Under the pieces are notes generated by a model. The model was not told where the DNA came from. It saw nothing but the letters and a program-made list of their open reading frames with translations, and did no database searches. Position numbers and translations under genes: made by a program. 64,000 nt of DNA from Hepsetus odoe (taxonomy: Eukaryota; Chordata; Actinopteri; Characiformes; Hepsetidae), in NCBI GenBank assembly GCA_017165825.1, contig CM029386.1:20407632-20471631 (forward strand), given 5' to 3'. Below, piece after piece: positions 11,535 through 22,303 of the stretch; positions within the stretch are counted from its first letter, which is position 1; every line of letters begins with the position of its first letter.

Positions 11535-12012
11535 TTCAAGCTGACTTTACCATTATCACTATCATACTTGTGTCGTAATCATAAAATGTTGATGAGACAA
11601 AACTCTCACTTCCTCGTTCTCTCTTCATTACCTTTCTGGTTCCCTTTGTTTCTTTTGCTTTCTCTTTTGTCCCCCTCTTCTCCATAATTCTCTTCTCTCT
11701 CTTTCTTTTTTTTTTTTTTTTTTTTTGCACCCCTGTCTGTCTATTCCAGGCTTTTGTTTCTTGGTCTTTCATTTTTCTCTCATTTCTTTCGTTTCGTGCT
11801 GTTTTTGGCCACTTTTGGTCTCACTCTCTTGTTTCTCTTTGGTCTGACAGATTCTGAATCTGAGTCAGGCTCTGAAGGACGGTAAAACTCCACTCCAGCT
11901 CGTCCAGATGCCCCCCGTTATCGTGGAAACGGCACGAGCGCCGCAGCGCGCCAACACCGAGTCATACACGCAGAGTTTCCAGAGCAGACGGCCGTTCTTC
12001 ACGTGGTGGTGA
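3133..12012 (+). CDS. pi4k2a: Phosphatidylinositol 4-kinase type 2-alpha
   Basis: Makes PI4P from phosphatidylinositol on trans-Golgi and endosomal membranes. Nine coding exons with matching phases: 3133-3459, 8126-8326, 8847-8978, 9306-9459, 10146-10207, 10324-10423, 10949-11082, 11416-11475 and 11851-12012. Together they give 443 residues (human 479). The protein begins MDETSPLVSP and ends in PFFTWW. Visible features are the ATP-binding lysine K116 in VFKPKNEEP, the palmitoylated cysteine motif CCPCC at 138-142 that anchors the kinase, the catalytic D272 in DRGNDNW and the metal-binding D310 in IDNGLAFP. These positions equal the human ones minus 36. The shortfall is an absent alanine/glutamine-rich stretch in the N-terminal tail; the kinase domain is complete. 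Intron 1 (4.7 kb) holds TATC/GT repeats and a degenerate tandem array, and intron 4 carries a SINE. No frame breaks. It converges on avpi1, as in mammals. Confidence 0.97.
3556..3892. repeat. (TATC)n/(TGTC)n array followed by (GT)n, pi4k2a intron 1
   Basis: Tetranucleotide CTAT/CTGT repeats with imperfections run to about 3845, then a pure (GT)n tract runs to 3892. Frames reading through exon 1 into this tract give isoleucine/tyrosine/leucine/serine repeats and are not coding. The exon ends at 3459. Confidence 0.9.
3893..4860 (+). other. pi4k2a intron 1, no feature recognised
   Basis: Unique intronic DNA. The frames at 3488-4135 and 4506-4859 have no recognisable protein similarity and no exon structure. 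Confidence 0.6.
4862..4990 (+). repeat. Diverged tRNA-derived SINE fragment
   Basis: GCAGTGGCCTAGTGTTTAGGG (A-box side), then CAGTAGGTTACCCTTGAGG, match the head of the SINE family seen in better copies at 50256-50509 and 58240-58499. The 3' half is lost or unrecognisable. Confidence 0.65.
5750..6370. repeat. Degenerate tandem repeat with TTCTAGAACAGTGTGAA core, pi4k2a intron 1
   Basis: A loose array in which GAACATTCTAGAACAGTGTGAA-like units, separated by G-rich spacers, recur about every 25-60 bases. Cores with TTC-nn-GAA occur at 5836-5843, 5978-5985, 6150-6157 and 6226-6233; GAACATTC occurs at 5831-5838 and 6304-6311. The block at 5831-5843 reads GAAcaTTCtgGAA, three alternating heat-shock-type units. 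No coding signal. Confidence 0.65.
6621..6863. repeat. Three (GT)n microsatellites, pi4k2a intron 1
   Basis: Pure GT runs at about 6621-6673, 6769-6800 and 6844-6863, separated by unique sequence. Long frames here are cysteine/valine repeats and are not genes. Confidence 0.9.
7110..7240. repeat. Possible interspersed repeat with TTTATTGATCCC motif
   Basis: The segment CTTTATTGATCCCGGGGGAA and what follows resemble a repeat I associate with many fish genomes. I cannot name its family or its limits. Confidence 0.3.
9789..10020 (+). repeat. tRNA-derived SINE, pi4k2a intron 4
   Basis: Near full length. An A-box-like TGGCCTAGTGG is followed by a B-box-like GCTCAAATCCC, the shared body GAGCAAGGTACTGTCCCCGT, a GTTGTGGCTCACTGTGTGCTG segment, and a tail of TTTCAC/TTCACC units. 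It lies within an intron in the sense orientation. Confidence 0.9.
10570..10830. mobile_element. Tc1/mariner-like non-autonomous fragment, pi4k2a intron 6
   Basis: CAGTGCTGTGCAAAAGTCTCG at the left edge is typical of the ends of Tc1-like elements in fish. The interior has no transposase frame, and I could not identify the opposite end, so limits are approximate. Confidence 0.5.
11496..11531. repeat. (CA)n microsatellite just inside pi4k2a intron 8
   Basis: A (CA)n run starts about 20 bases after the exon 8 donor at 11475/11476. Confidence 0.9.
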
Positions 12013-12246
12013 AGTTTGCCTATGCTGAGAGGGATCTGCTCGGGTTTCGCAACACCGGGGCAGCGGATTGGATTTGAAAAGAGATGGAAACTGAAAAATG
12101 ATTGGGCGGATGCTGATGGACGAAGGTTGTTATGATGGTAGAAGAGACAAAGGAGCAGAGTTAAGCTTCGTCTTGGTTATTTTCCCCTCTGCCTCAGATA
12201 TCTGCTTCTGTTCAAAGGCACGATGCTACTATAAAATGACACACTG

Positions 12247-12280
<34 letters not shown>

Positions 12281-13300
12281 GTGACCTGATGACTCGGAAA
12301 AGGAGCCGCATAAAGGAAATGCACATGATTCCAAGACTGAAGATGGCTTCTGATTCGCCAGCATCTTATTCCCATTTCCCATACCACCTTAAGTGATGCA
12401 GTAGTTGTGTAACTGCAGCGCCATTTAAGGTGGACATGAAAAGCAGAATAAGAAGCTAGCCAGCTTTCTCACACGCCCTCCCGTTCTCTGTCGCCCCCTG
12501 GCAGCGGGAGAGGAAGTGCAGGGCTCGGGACACGAAACAAAGCAAGCTGCATGTCTGCAAGAGCCCGTCTGCCTTCACTACAGACGCTGCGTCTGTGCAA
12601 TGGATGAAAAATTAAACACTCGTACCAGTATCCCAGAGCTTCAGTCTTGTTCCCGTTTCCCAAATGAACCGTTCCTTGTTTTGCCACATCTCTGCTGCTT
12701 CTCTTTCAGAAAAATTCCAAAGTTTGTTTTTGTTTTTTTTTTCCCCCAGTTGTTTTTCTCCTTTATGTCCTGGGATTTTTTGTACAAATCACAACGGTAG
12801 CCTATTATCAGGCGTGTTTTTTTTTTTGGTTTTTTTTGCACATTTCTCCCCTGCCTTTTCCACATTGATTTGTATTTCCTTCCATCACGTCCCATATAGG
12901 CACCTGCATTTGTCCCCTTCTTTCAGAGGGTGCAACTATACCGAGTGTGCAGAAACACTGGTCTCAATAAGGGGGGTTGTGATGCTGTGGTGGAACAGCT
13001 ACCACTGTTCTACCCTGTTTTGCAGCTTTTTTTTTTTTTTTTTTTTTTTTTTTCCCCCTCCCATTCAGATAATTTTTTGTTTTTGGGAAAAGTCGTCATA
13101 TGAATTATTGTGTATATATTTTTATTAACAATGCATTTACAGACGTCAAAAACACTGACAATAACATGTCTTGTGGCGATGCACTGTATAATATTGTATG
13201 TAATGTATTTACCGATAAAGATTCAGCTACGACAGCACCGTACTGACTTCAGAGTCGAGAAATGTTTAAAAAATAAGACTTTAATCAGGAGTTCTGACAA
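12013..13300 (+). other. pi4k2a: Probable pi4k2a 3' UTR and flank
   Basis: Follows the pi4k2a stop codon. It has a (CA)n at 12250-12278, several poly-T runs (the longest at 13027-13053) and AT-rich sequence. I could not choose one polyadenylation signal with confidence; the 3' end may lie anywhere up to about 13.3 kb. Reading frames in it (for example 12664-13128) are T-run artefacts. Confidence 0.45.
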
Positions 13301-14280
13301 TTGCAACACAAAAATACAGTTCATGTAGCGTGGGTGCACAAAAAAGGTGTCCCAAGGCATTGGAGATAGTGTTAATGATTGCAAAATTACAGCTACATTC
13401 CTTCAACATGAGGTCGATACATTTATCTATTCCAAGATCTAAAGAAAGAACATCGAATGTGCAGCGATTACTTCAATTATAACACTAATCTAACGATAAA
13501 AGGTTTAAAATACTTGCTCTTATCAGAACGGATACTTTCATTCATTTGCGTTTATCACTGTAATGTGGAAGAACGATGAAAGTGATTGTTTTACGATGCA
13601 TATTAACCATTGTTTTTTAAATATTCTTCATAATGTCAGGGCGTATATTGCTGACGTGCTACCATGTAAGACGATGTGCATAGCGTCTCAAGTATTACCA
13701 GGCCGTCTGCCTCAAGCCGTACGTTCACACGGAGACATGAAAGAGATCTCTACATCTAAACGAGTGCGATTCCCCACCAAGAAAGCTTGATCAGTCAAGT
13801 TGCTTCAGAGCTACCAGACTAACGTAGCTGACGTTTTTGGTGAACCATTCTTTTAATGGATACAGTTACTGAATGGTAGTTGTCCTCCCTTTCCAGTTGT
13901 GCCATGAGGCCGGTCATATGAGTCGGGCTGAGCCAAAATAACCAGCGGGGATAAAGAAATCTGCCAATTTTAAACAAATCCCACCAAAAGTTCTGATTAA
14001 AACTTGAAATAAAGCAGGTTAAAATGTCCCTGCAACTCCCGCCATTCGTGATTGGGCCTGAAAAGCGCTCTGTAAAGGACGAGAGCTTGTCTGCTGGTTG
14101 AGATTTGACACGGTTTCCGTTAACGCAATAGTGTTTTATGGCAGTAGTGAACTTTTGAGACTTTTTGCGAAAGCTATTCATCCTAAAAGTTCAGCTACGA
14201 TGCTAACATGGCTAACAGTGAATCAAACGTGAAACACAACTGGCGCTGAAACCTGAATAAACCTGAGTTAACAAGCTCCT
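13301..14280. other. Intergenic between convergent pi4k2a and avpi1, no gene recognised
   Basis: No coding or repeat structure that I can support. The downstream end of the avpi1 transcript may extend into this region from the other side. Confidence 0.5.
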
Positions 14281-14900
14281 GTAGCTTCTGGAGGACAGTA
14301 ACAATAATAATCTCCTGTCTTTTGGGGAGGGGACACTAATCTGGACATGCCAAGTCATGTTTCTTAATCAGGGGACACTAACTCCTGTCTTAGTGAGTGG
14401 ACGCTACCCTTGACATGCTCACTTCTATGTCTTTGTGAGGAGACAGTAATCTGGACATGCTCACGTCTGTCTCTTACTGAGAAGACACTACCCTGGACAG
14501 GTTGACTCCTGTCTTTTAGTGAGTGCACACTACTCTGGACATCTCTTAGAGACGCTAGCCAGGACATGCTAACTATCGTTCCTCAATGAGTGGATATGCT
14601 AGCATGTCTCTAAATGAGTGGACACTAATTCCCATCTCCCTTAACTGGTGAATACTAACAGGACGTGCTAACTTCTGTCTTTTAGTGAGTGGACAGGATA
14701 ACTTTAGTCTTAGAAAGCCAATGCTACTGATGACATCTCAACATCTGTTTTGTTACCCAGGACATGTTATGGGCTGTTTGTTAGTGAGTGGACATGCTTC
14801 TGTCTTTTAGTGAATGCATGCTAACCAAGGCATGTCCCTGTCTCAAAAGCAAACTCTGTCTCTTAGTGAGTGGAAGACAACGAAGACATGCTTGCTGCTG
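14280..14900. repeat. Degenerate tandem repeat, about 50-60-bp unit
   Basis: Units resembling AGTGAGTGGACACTAA and CTGGACATGCTAACTCCTGTCTCTTAG recur roughly ten times with heavy divergence, for example at 14325, 14390, 14440, 14500, 14570, 14620 and 14690. Not coding. Confidence 0.65.
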
Positions 14901-15109
14901 CCTTTTGTGGTCAGCTAGCTTTCACCGTTAGCCATGTTAGCAACAGATCTGTCTCTTAAGAACGTTTGCTTGGTGCTAACAGAGGTGGGACAGTGGTCGC
15001 TGTAGTGCCACACCGTGGTATAGTGTTCAGGTTGTCAAGCTGGAGTTGCTCAACATTCGTTTTTTCGGCCCCTTTGAGCCCATAATGTTCTACAGTGTTC
15101 TTCACTGTA

Positions 15110-15640
15110 ATCGTGTTAATATATTTACACTGAGTTGAAGGTTTGAACCACCTACACCCACTGGCTGTTTTATCAGGAGTATCTACCATATAGGGCAGCA
15201 GTGGTTAGGGACAAGGCCCCATGATCAAAAGGTCACGAGTTCCTTGCCCTGTAGGTTATCCTAAGGTATCTTTGAGCAAGGTACTGTCCCCATCACTGCT
15301 CCCCAGGTGCTAGATGTATGGCTGTCCACTGCTGCACTTCCATGGTCAAATTCAGAGAAGCAATTTGTTGTAGTGCACAATGACAAAACTTTCCATTTCA
15401 CTTTAGTGTGTTAAATGAAGGTGTACTAACTGTAGCCCATCTAATGCTGAAGCACACCACCACCCCCGTTCATGAGACGACCACTGACCAGATGGGCCGT
15501 CCTCTTCAATACAGCAGCAGCTGGGACTTAGTCTGTAAATTTAAACCCATAAGGTGCACCAATACAGTGTTTCTGATAAAACGGCCAACAAGTTGCTGAC
15601 ACAAGGCAGGTGTTTCCAATAAACTGGCAACTCAGCATAT
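15110..15640. mobile_element. hAT-like non-autonomous element interrupted by a SINE
   Basis: The left part (about 15110-15192) reads ACCACCTACACCCACTGGCT then TTTTATCAGGAG. The right part (15406-15640) contains CCAATACAGTGTTTCTGATAA and GGCAGGTGTTTCC. This is a fish DNA-transposon family also present at about 25530-25840 and 46257-46690. The two halves are separated by a SINE, so the element is older than the SINE. No transposase frame. Confidence 0.55.
15193..15405 (+). repeat. tRNA-derived SINE nested in the hAT-like element
   Basis: GGGCAGCAGTGGTTAGGGAC, then GAGCAAGGTACTGTCCCCAT and CACTGCTCCCCAGG, with a tail near TTTCCATTTCACTTT. It sits exactly between the two halves of the surrounding element. 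Confidence 0.8.
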
Positions 15641-15775
15641 GTGATTAGTGACTAATTCTGCTGTGTCCTGCAGGTAATCTGCTACAGGCCTTCTAGACCC
15701 AGACAGGGTTTTCAGATTATTGTCTAATCCCGTTGTCTTGGTTGACGCTAATCTCTCAGAGTTCTGCCTGGGCCA

Positions 15776-17450
15776 TCAGTGTCGTATGCGGTGCAGGTAG
15801 CGTTCAGGATCCTTCTCCAGACCGCCGTTTCGGCTCCACGAACCCTTCGCCTGTTCCTCTTCATGCAGGAAGTCCCCTGAGTCACAAGAGGCTCTGAGAG
15901 GGTCCTGCCCCCCGCAGGCTCCCAAAGCCTCATCCTCATCCGCTGTGGCCTCGGATTGGTGTCCTGGCGACCGATCGCTCATCCTAATGGGATTTGAAAG
16001 GGGAAAAATTGGTCAGTTCATTAGCAGCAGGATATCTTTATATTACTGGATCGATGCAGCCTTGAGAATACACAAGCTGTGAAATCACGTTCCAATCCCC
16101 TGTTGATCTCTCTGGCCTGTAATTACAGGACAATTTCCGGAAAGTGTCTTAATAGCTTCAGTGCGTGTCTCAAATTAACGTGCAGGGTTATGGTTTGCCT
16201 CAGATTATCCTGATTCTGTAAAAGCCCTGTGAGAATAAGGCCTGCTGTAAAGCAATTTAGGCTCGTACAGATCCAGCATTACTTTAATCAGCATTCCACA
16301 GCAGAAAGCCGTTGAAGGGCTGGTGGTGGTGTTAGTCAGGAACAGAAGATTTTCTTTGTGTTATTAGTGAAACGCATGGTCACGTTGAGCCACAGCCTGC
16401 TTTATGTGAAAGGCAGGCAGAGCTAATCTTCAGGAAAGTACTTTAATGAAAATGTTAATCATTTCTAATGCAATCTTTGTGAAATCCATTTCATTAATCA
16501 ACCAGAAAGCCTGCTGACCATAGCCCCCCCTTGACTCTCCATGTTTTATTTCCTGCTGCTCTCGAAGTGGTTACTTCTCTCAAATCTTGCACATTTTCAC
16601 GCTCATGCAAGTCTGTTTGGAATCCTTTCTGCCATTTAATTGTATTTCAATATGCCATTTCCGTATTTTCTGCTTGCTTTAAACGACTGGAGGCGATCCA
16701 TCATTGGATAAAACCCCCCAGATAAAAGCACCACCTACATATCTAAACAAAAGTCTTCATACAAGTCCAAATGAAAAGATTTCTCAAATATTTGATTCTC
16801 ATCCAATATGTGATCGTAATTTCACACATATTGTTGCCAAAAGTGGCAGCGGTTCTTCGACAATAAACCCTTTAGTAAACCATAAAACCCAAATTAAAAT
16901 ATGGGACATACTTGGAATTACTTTTTAATAAGTGTTTAAGGCATTTTGACCTCAGAACAGGACGAATGCAAGGTCCACATTAGAAGCCTTTTTCTCAGAC
17001 TCCACTTTTCCACCTTTATGGTTAAACAGTAATAAAGAAAACCTCTCACTCTCTCTCTCACCTGGCGTGACCAAATGCTCGAACGCCTCTGGTCGCAGTT
17101 TCTCCGCGATGAGGCTCCACCCGGATCCCACTGCGGTTTCTCGCCCGGACCCTAAGCCCCACCAGTGCCTGCGCCAGCCTTTCTTCATCCTCTTCCTCAT
17201 CTTCCTCTTCCTCTCTGCCCTCCCCTTCTCCTACCCCTGCGCTCCAGTCACCCCACACCACTCGCGCCCTCTGCTCTGCATCCGGTTCCCCAGCCGAGCG
17301 GAACAAACGCCGCAGCTGCCGCAGGTTCACACCTTGGAAGATGTTGGCAGACCCAGATTTGCGGATTCTGCGTTCTGGGACTGCAGGCCGGCAGAACCCA
17401 GACTGGGATGGTCCAGGCAGGCCCGGGGGAGCAGCCGCCACCTCCTCCAT
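15776..17450 (-). CDS. avpi1: Arginine vasopressin-induced protein 1
   Basis: A small protein induced by vasopressin in kidney cells and implicated in MAP-kinase/cell-cycle signalling; its biochemistry is poorly known. Two coding exons on the reverse strand: 17450-17062 (ends in phase 2) and 15983-15776, giving 198 residues (human 147). Evidence is the conserved block SGSANIFQGVNLRQLRRLF at about 32-50, continuing to RARVVW near 66, and the diagnostic C-terminal YLHRIRH at 192-198 (human YLHQIRH). An acidic low-complexity insert (Glu/Asp run, about 75-91) explains part of the extra length. The acceptor AG lies immediately before the ATG at 17450, so the 5' UTR must come from an upstream exon, probably the one ending at 19447. 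It converges on pi4k2a, as in human. A forward frame across exon 1 (17067-17564) is antisense and rejected. Confidence 0.93.
15984..17061 (-). other. avpi1: avpi1 intron with a candidate conserved noncoding stretch
   Basis: About 16060-16520 is balanced, non-repetitive sequence rich in homeodomain-type cores (TAATTA, TTAATCA). It includes a perfect 14-base palindrome CCTGTAATTACAGG at 16116-16129. Conservation cannot be tested here. Confidence 0.3.
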
Positions 17451-19446
17451 CTACAACAGGGATCAAAGGTCAAAGAGTGTAAACAGAGCTACAGGCGGCG
17501 TCCAAAACCACTGCTTTACTACACATACTATACTAATGAATGTAGTAATAATGGTGTAATATAGTAATATGTTATTTGAACCTTCCGACACATTATGATA
17601 GTATGTGGACCTACTGTGCTACCACACTTAATAGTATGCTGAAATAGTAAACTCCACTACTGGTGCAATATCTACCATGTCACATAAGAGCAGGTACTAT
17701 TCAAGGAAAAACATGAAACATTTTTGAGCACTTTCACATCTCAAAATTTCATGATAGCACTTTGTTTCAAATTTGTTAAGAACTGCATGATCTAGTGATC
17801 ACTAGCTACCCTAGTAAGACTGACATTTGAGATGTATATATGTAGTATCTATATATGACATTTGTAACAAGGAATAAATGCATCCTGCTGGTGTGGGTGA
17901 CCTCTCTTTCAGGGATGACCACAACAGCAACTGAAACACTAGTAACTCTTTCACTTTTGAGAGTGATCAGAATGCTACAACAACCTTCGTTTCCCATTCA
18001 AGTTACAAAGTGATCAGGGAACCGATTAATCGAGAATGAAATTTTGAATTGTTAAACAAATAATCATTCTAGACATCGCAGAACTGGAGAAAGTCGAAGA
18101 ATGGTGGTTTATGCCATGCATCAGCTCATGCAGAAAACTACTGAAGCAGCCTCTCCTCTTTATATACTAATATTTTATTACGCCCGTTTTGGGAGGGCGT
18201 GGGTCAGTGGAAACAACCTATTCACTTCACACTACATCAGTGATCTCTAACCTAGTGACCTAGATGGACCATGGATTCTAGAAACGTAAGGCAAAATTAG
18301 TGTCACCACAAAATCAAAACACAACCCCACACACACACACACACACACACACGAAGTCTGCTGCCCCTCATGTGACCATGTGTAACTATAAAAATCAGAA
18401 CTTGCACAAAGACACAAAGGCCACTTCTGTCTTGAGCAGACAGGGAGCCCCATTAATATCACGATTCACTCTGATATAGTATAGATCATCCTCACATCGA
18501 CATTACACTAATAATGAATCTTCAAAGAGCCTTTGTGACGCGCCAACGTTCTGGAGACGGAACGTGCCCCGTGACGTCACAATGGGGCGTTCTACTGCAG
18601 CAGGAGAAGAAACGCAACAACAAACAACTAAAGTCTCATCTCCTGTCTTCAGTGGGTGGACATGGGACGGTCCTGCATTGTTGTTATACTGATGGACGGG
18701 CCCATTGTGTCAAGGATTCGGAAACTTATTAAAAAACAAGGAGAACGTGGCTTTAAAAAAAAAAAAATCCAGATCCAGAAAGTACAAATCCAGTCCAGTA
18801 TTCTGTTCCAACTGCATGCACACCCCTCACGGGTAGCTAGCGCGTTTAGAAGAAACCAGCCGGTCAGATAAAAATCCTGGAGTGGATTTTCAATTTTCTG
18901 GACCTGAATTTTTCACCTCTGCTAAATAACAACAATAATAATAATAATAAAAATAATAATAATGCTAACGCTAATATAACCATATATGACAGGGAATAAC
19001 GCTGGAGGCTTTTATACATTTTGACAGACGTACATGAACTATATATAGCAAACATACTAAATTTATTCATCAAACATTTCATGATCAACAGACTGAATAC
19101 AAGCCTGCCTTGCATTATTAATATCAACGTGCATGACGATGTGAAGGATAAAAGGTCTTGGATTTGATCAACAAGGGTTAACACTCTTTGGAGCCCTCAT
19201 CTCCACATAAAAGTCTTCTGCAGCACAACCGCCGCAAAGGCCAAATAATACTATTGCAAATGTAAACCCATAACATGCATAACATACAAACTGACGCACA
19301 AAACACACGAGCAAGTGATAAATGATATAAAGAAATAAAAGTCTCTCCAGCTGTAGCAATGCACGAGCCTGATGGTTGACATGTTCCCTATTCAGGTCCT
19401 ATTTTGGTGTCAGAGGGAAATGCAGGAAGAGAGGAGGCCAGCTCAC
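17451..19446 (-). other. avpi1: Probable avpi1 intron 1, no gene recognised
   Basis: AT-rich unique sequence with a short (CA)n at about 18327-18352 and an AT-rich trinucleotide patch at 18928-18965. Frames here show no similarity that I recognise. Confidence 0.5.
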
Positions 19447-19640
19447 CTCCACGTCCTGAAGGTGGATATTTATCGTCTCTAGCCCCTCGGGATCATCGAT
19501 TAACGGTTCAGTGCCTCCGTGAAAATGCCAAACGCGAGGACTTTCACAACAACCGTGTTCCCCTGCTTCGCCGGCGACAAGAGAACATGCAAAGAGAGAA
19601 AAAAAAAAGAGTTTCACATTGTACACGTACAGTACGCCGT
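19447..19640 (-). other. avpi1: Candidate noncoding first exon of avpi1
   Basis: On the reverse strand this GC-richer segment ends in GTGGAG followed by a GTGAGC donor at 19446. Its 5' side faces two CCAAT/ATTGG boxes. It is the nearest upstream exon-like block that could splice to the acceptor directly before the avpi1 ATG. The start is approximate. A frame over it (19399-19647) reads through the donor and is not accepted as protein. Confidence 0.4.
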
Positions 19641-19705
19641 TGGCCAATGGGAAACCTCGGTTAGCAGCCTAGACCCGCCTAGTATTCAGTTCTGGCCAAT
19701 CAGAG
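19640..19705 (-). promoter_or_regulatory. avpi1: Candidate avpi1 promoter with CCAAT boxes
   Basis: TTGGCCAATGGG near 19641-19652 and TGGCCAATCAGA near 19693-19704 are good NF-Y-type CCAAT boxes, placed directly upstream of the candidate first exon. No TATA box was picked. Confidence 0.4.
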
Positions 19706-19867
19706 TAAGGCTCTCTCGAAAAAAGTGTCGTTTTCATTGACGTCAATGCTGCTGTACATTCAGTGCAGAGAGCGTCAACAAGAGACGTGTGCATGAATTT
19801 ACAGAGCAAAACCAGTGAAACAGAACACCACGGGGTTTATAAATATATACGATTATTTTCGGAGACG

Positions 19868-20193
19868 TATCTGTCTATCTATCTATCTGTCTGTCTGTCT
19901 GTCTGTCTGTCTATATATCTATCTGTTTTTCTGCTAGCCTACCAGCCTACTTGCCTGTCTGTCTCACTGTCTGTGTGTCTATCTATCTATTTATCTATCT
20001 ATTTATCTGTCTATCTATCTGTCTATGTGTCTATCTTTCTGTCTATCTATCTGTCTATCTATCTGTCTATGTGTCTATCTTTCTGTCTATCTATCTGTCT
20101 ATCTTTCTATCTGTCTATCTGTTTTTCTGCTAGCCTACCAGCCTACTTGCCTGTCTGTCTCACTGTGTCTATCTATCGATCTATCTATCTATC

Positions 20194-20253
<60 letters not shown>

Positions 20254-20462
20254 GATCTATCTATCTATCTATTTATCTATCTATCTGTCATCTGTCTGTC
20301 TATCTATCTATTTATCTATCTGTCATCTGTCTGTCTGTCTATCTATCTATTTATCTATCTGTCTATATATCTATCTGTTTTTCTGTTAGCCTACTTGCCT
20401 GTCTGTCTGTCTCACTGTCTGTGTGTCTGTCTGTCTCACTGTGTGTCTGTCTGTCTGTCTGT
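19868..20462. repeat. Complex (TATC/TGTC)n array with higher-order repeat
   Basis: About 600 bases of CTAT/CTGT tetranucleotides. A unique-looking insert (CTGTTTTTCTGCTAGCCTAC, then TTGCCTGTCTGTCTCACTG) recurs near 19922, 20119 and 20377, so blocks of about 200-260 bases have been duplicated as units. Frames give isoleucine/tyrosine/leucine/serine repeats and are not genes. Confidence 0.9.
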
Positions 20463-22130
20463 AAATTAGCCCAGGAAGGGTGTGAAAGGGTGTGAACACC
20501 ACAAGAGCATATTTGTGTTTCTTTATGATTTAAAGTTCTATAACCCCCTCTTCAGCTAATGTGAAGGTCATGCACCGAGAAGAAGCACCCCTAAGCGGCG
20601 CTGCGGTGTCCAGTATTAATCTAGGGGTAGTCAGAATAAGGCCCAAGAGCGCAGGATTAATCAGGGTGATCTCATTATTGCTGGGAGGCCCAAGGTTAGT
20701 TCAAACTGTTTATCTCCTGTCGGAGGTTCATTCCAGTTCAGCTCACACATCAGACGTTAGGTCACAGTCTGAAACACCCGTCAGCAATAACTTTAATGGC
20801 TGGAGTCAGATGACATGGGGAGAGAATGAAATATTTGTGATGAGGTTAGAAGAAAGGCTATACAGGTACAGACGTTTACAGCTAATCATATTTCATCACT
20901 GGCTGGGCTGAGAGTACAACAGGGCCTCTGATGCTTGGGGGCTTTTAAGTGTAGAGGAAGTTCCAGATAAATGGGACCCAGCTCGGTTCGGTAGGTGTTT
21001 TTTGGAATTAATGTGAAAAAAAATGGAGATTTCTATCCTTGTGAAAAAGGACAAATTGCTCTACAACCGTGAAGCTGATCTAGATAACGAGTAATCAAAG
21101 ATAAGAATTGATTACAAAACTAAAGCATCACATGGTAAAAACAGCGTCGTGTTGTCTTGTCATTTTCCAATGAATGTTTATGTGGTTTCTGACACTGGAT
21201 GGACTAAAGTACATTGGCAGCAAACAGGAGCTGCCAGATAATAGCTGGGTGTACAGGGAGCATAGTTTTCCGCCTGAAACTAGTATAAAAGCCCAAAGCT
21301 GATACAAAACATGAACATTTAATCCTTTTCACAAGGCGATTTTAACTGAGATGGAAACATAGTTGAGAATAGTCTACAGCTAATTTAGTTTTCTAAAATG
21401 TTGAAACACATCAGAAAGATGTACTTTCAATATAGAATTACTTTTTGTAACAAGTAACTGTGGAAATAAAGAAAAACTTAGCAACTCTGCTTTTTAGGTT
21501 CTAAAAGTAGCTTTAAATCACTCATAAAGCAACCCACAGCTACATATAACTATAATTAGCCACGCTCTTGGCTGATTAAAGGAAGAGTGTATAAATGAGT
21601 TTTTTCTTAAGATGATCTGACCTCTTTTCGGATGTAGTGTTATTTAAGAGACACTCCTGTTGCTATCTGTAAATACTCTTGAACTTTCAACTTGCAGCGG
21701 TGCAACAGGAGTTTTCAGAGAGTTTCTTTCTGAGCGTGGGTGGAACTTTTGGAAGATTCATGTGGGCGGTTGGATTATGCACAAGGGGGCCAAATAACTA
21801 ATGTTAGTGATAGGAAGCTGAATACTGCATCTCAGTTACTGCCTGAGGGGGATCCCCAGTAGTAGTATGATTTATTTGGGACTCTTGCGATGGGTGATAG
21901 TGAACACTGTTGGATGGCAACACGAAAGGATTGGCAAAAATGATAAGACTGAGAGCTGCACTTCACAATGTCACAGTGTAGGACAATTAAAATTCATGAA
22001 ATGGTAGTTTTCTTTTTTTTTCTTGCATTTTTAGCAACCGTTGCATTACAGCAATTATAGTAATTAAAGCAGCAAAATGAGTCAGCAAGTGAATCAAGTG
22101 AATTCTATACCAAAACTACTGTTTTGGCAG
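20463..22130. other. Intergenic, no gene recognised
   Basis: Unique sequence. The stretch 20560-20900 is less AT-rich and has two TAATC-type homeodomain cores, but its frame (116 codons) has no recognisable similarity. The human gene expected near here, MARVELD1, was not found. Confidence 0.5.
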
Positions 22131-22134
22131 TAAA

Positions 22135-22303
22135 AGTTGGTGGTGGTCGAGAGGTAGAATACTTGGCTATGGTCCCAGGTTCGAATCCAACCTCCAGCGC
22201 TTCCACCATGCAAAACCCTAACCCTGAGTTGCTCCAGGGAGTCTCTGTAATCAGGAATTGGAAGTCGCTCTGGATAAGAATGCCATAAATGTAAAAGTAA
22301 ATG
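22135..22303 (+). repeat. SINE with GTCGCTCTGGATAAG tail (V-SINE-like)
   Basis: A tRNA-like head with GGTTCGAATCC is followed by the 3' segment AAGTCGCTCTGGATAAGAAT and CATAAATGTAAA. That segment is the conserved tail of a superfamily widespread in fish, distinct from the TTTCAC-tailed SINE. Confidence 0.7.

Noticed and set aside
17067..17564. 165-codon forward frame opposite avpi1
   Set aside because: It is antisense to a clearly recognised exon and has no similarity of its own.
19399..19647. 82-codon reverse frame as an N-terminal part of avpi1
   Set aside because: It reads past a good GTGAGC donor, and avpi1 already has a start codon matching the family directly after its acceptor.
20561..20911. 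116-codon forward frame in intergenic DNA
   Set aside because: No family similarity, no exon partners; length is within chance for this composition.
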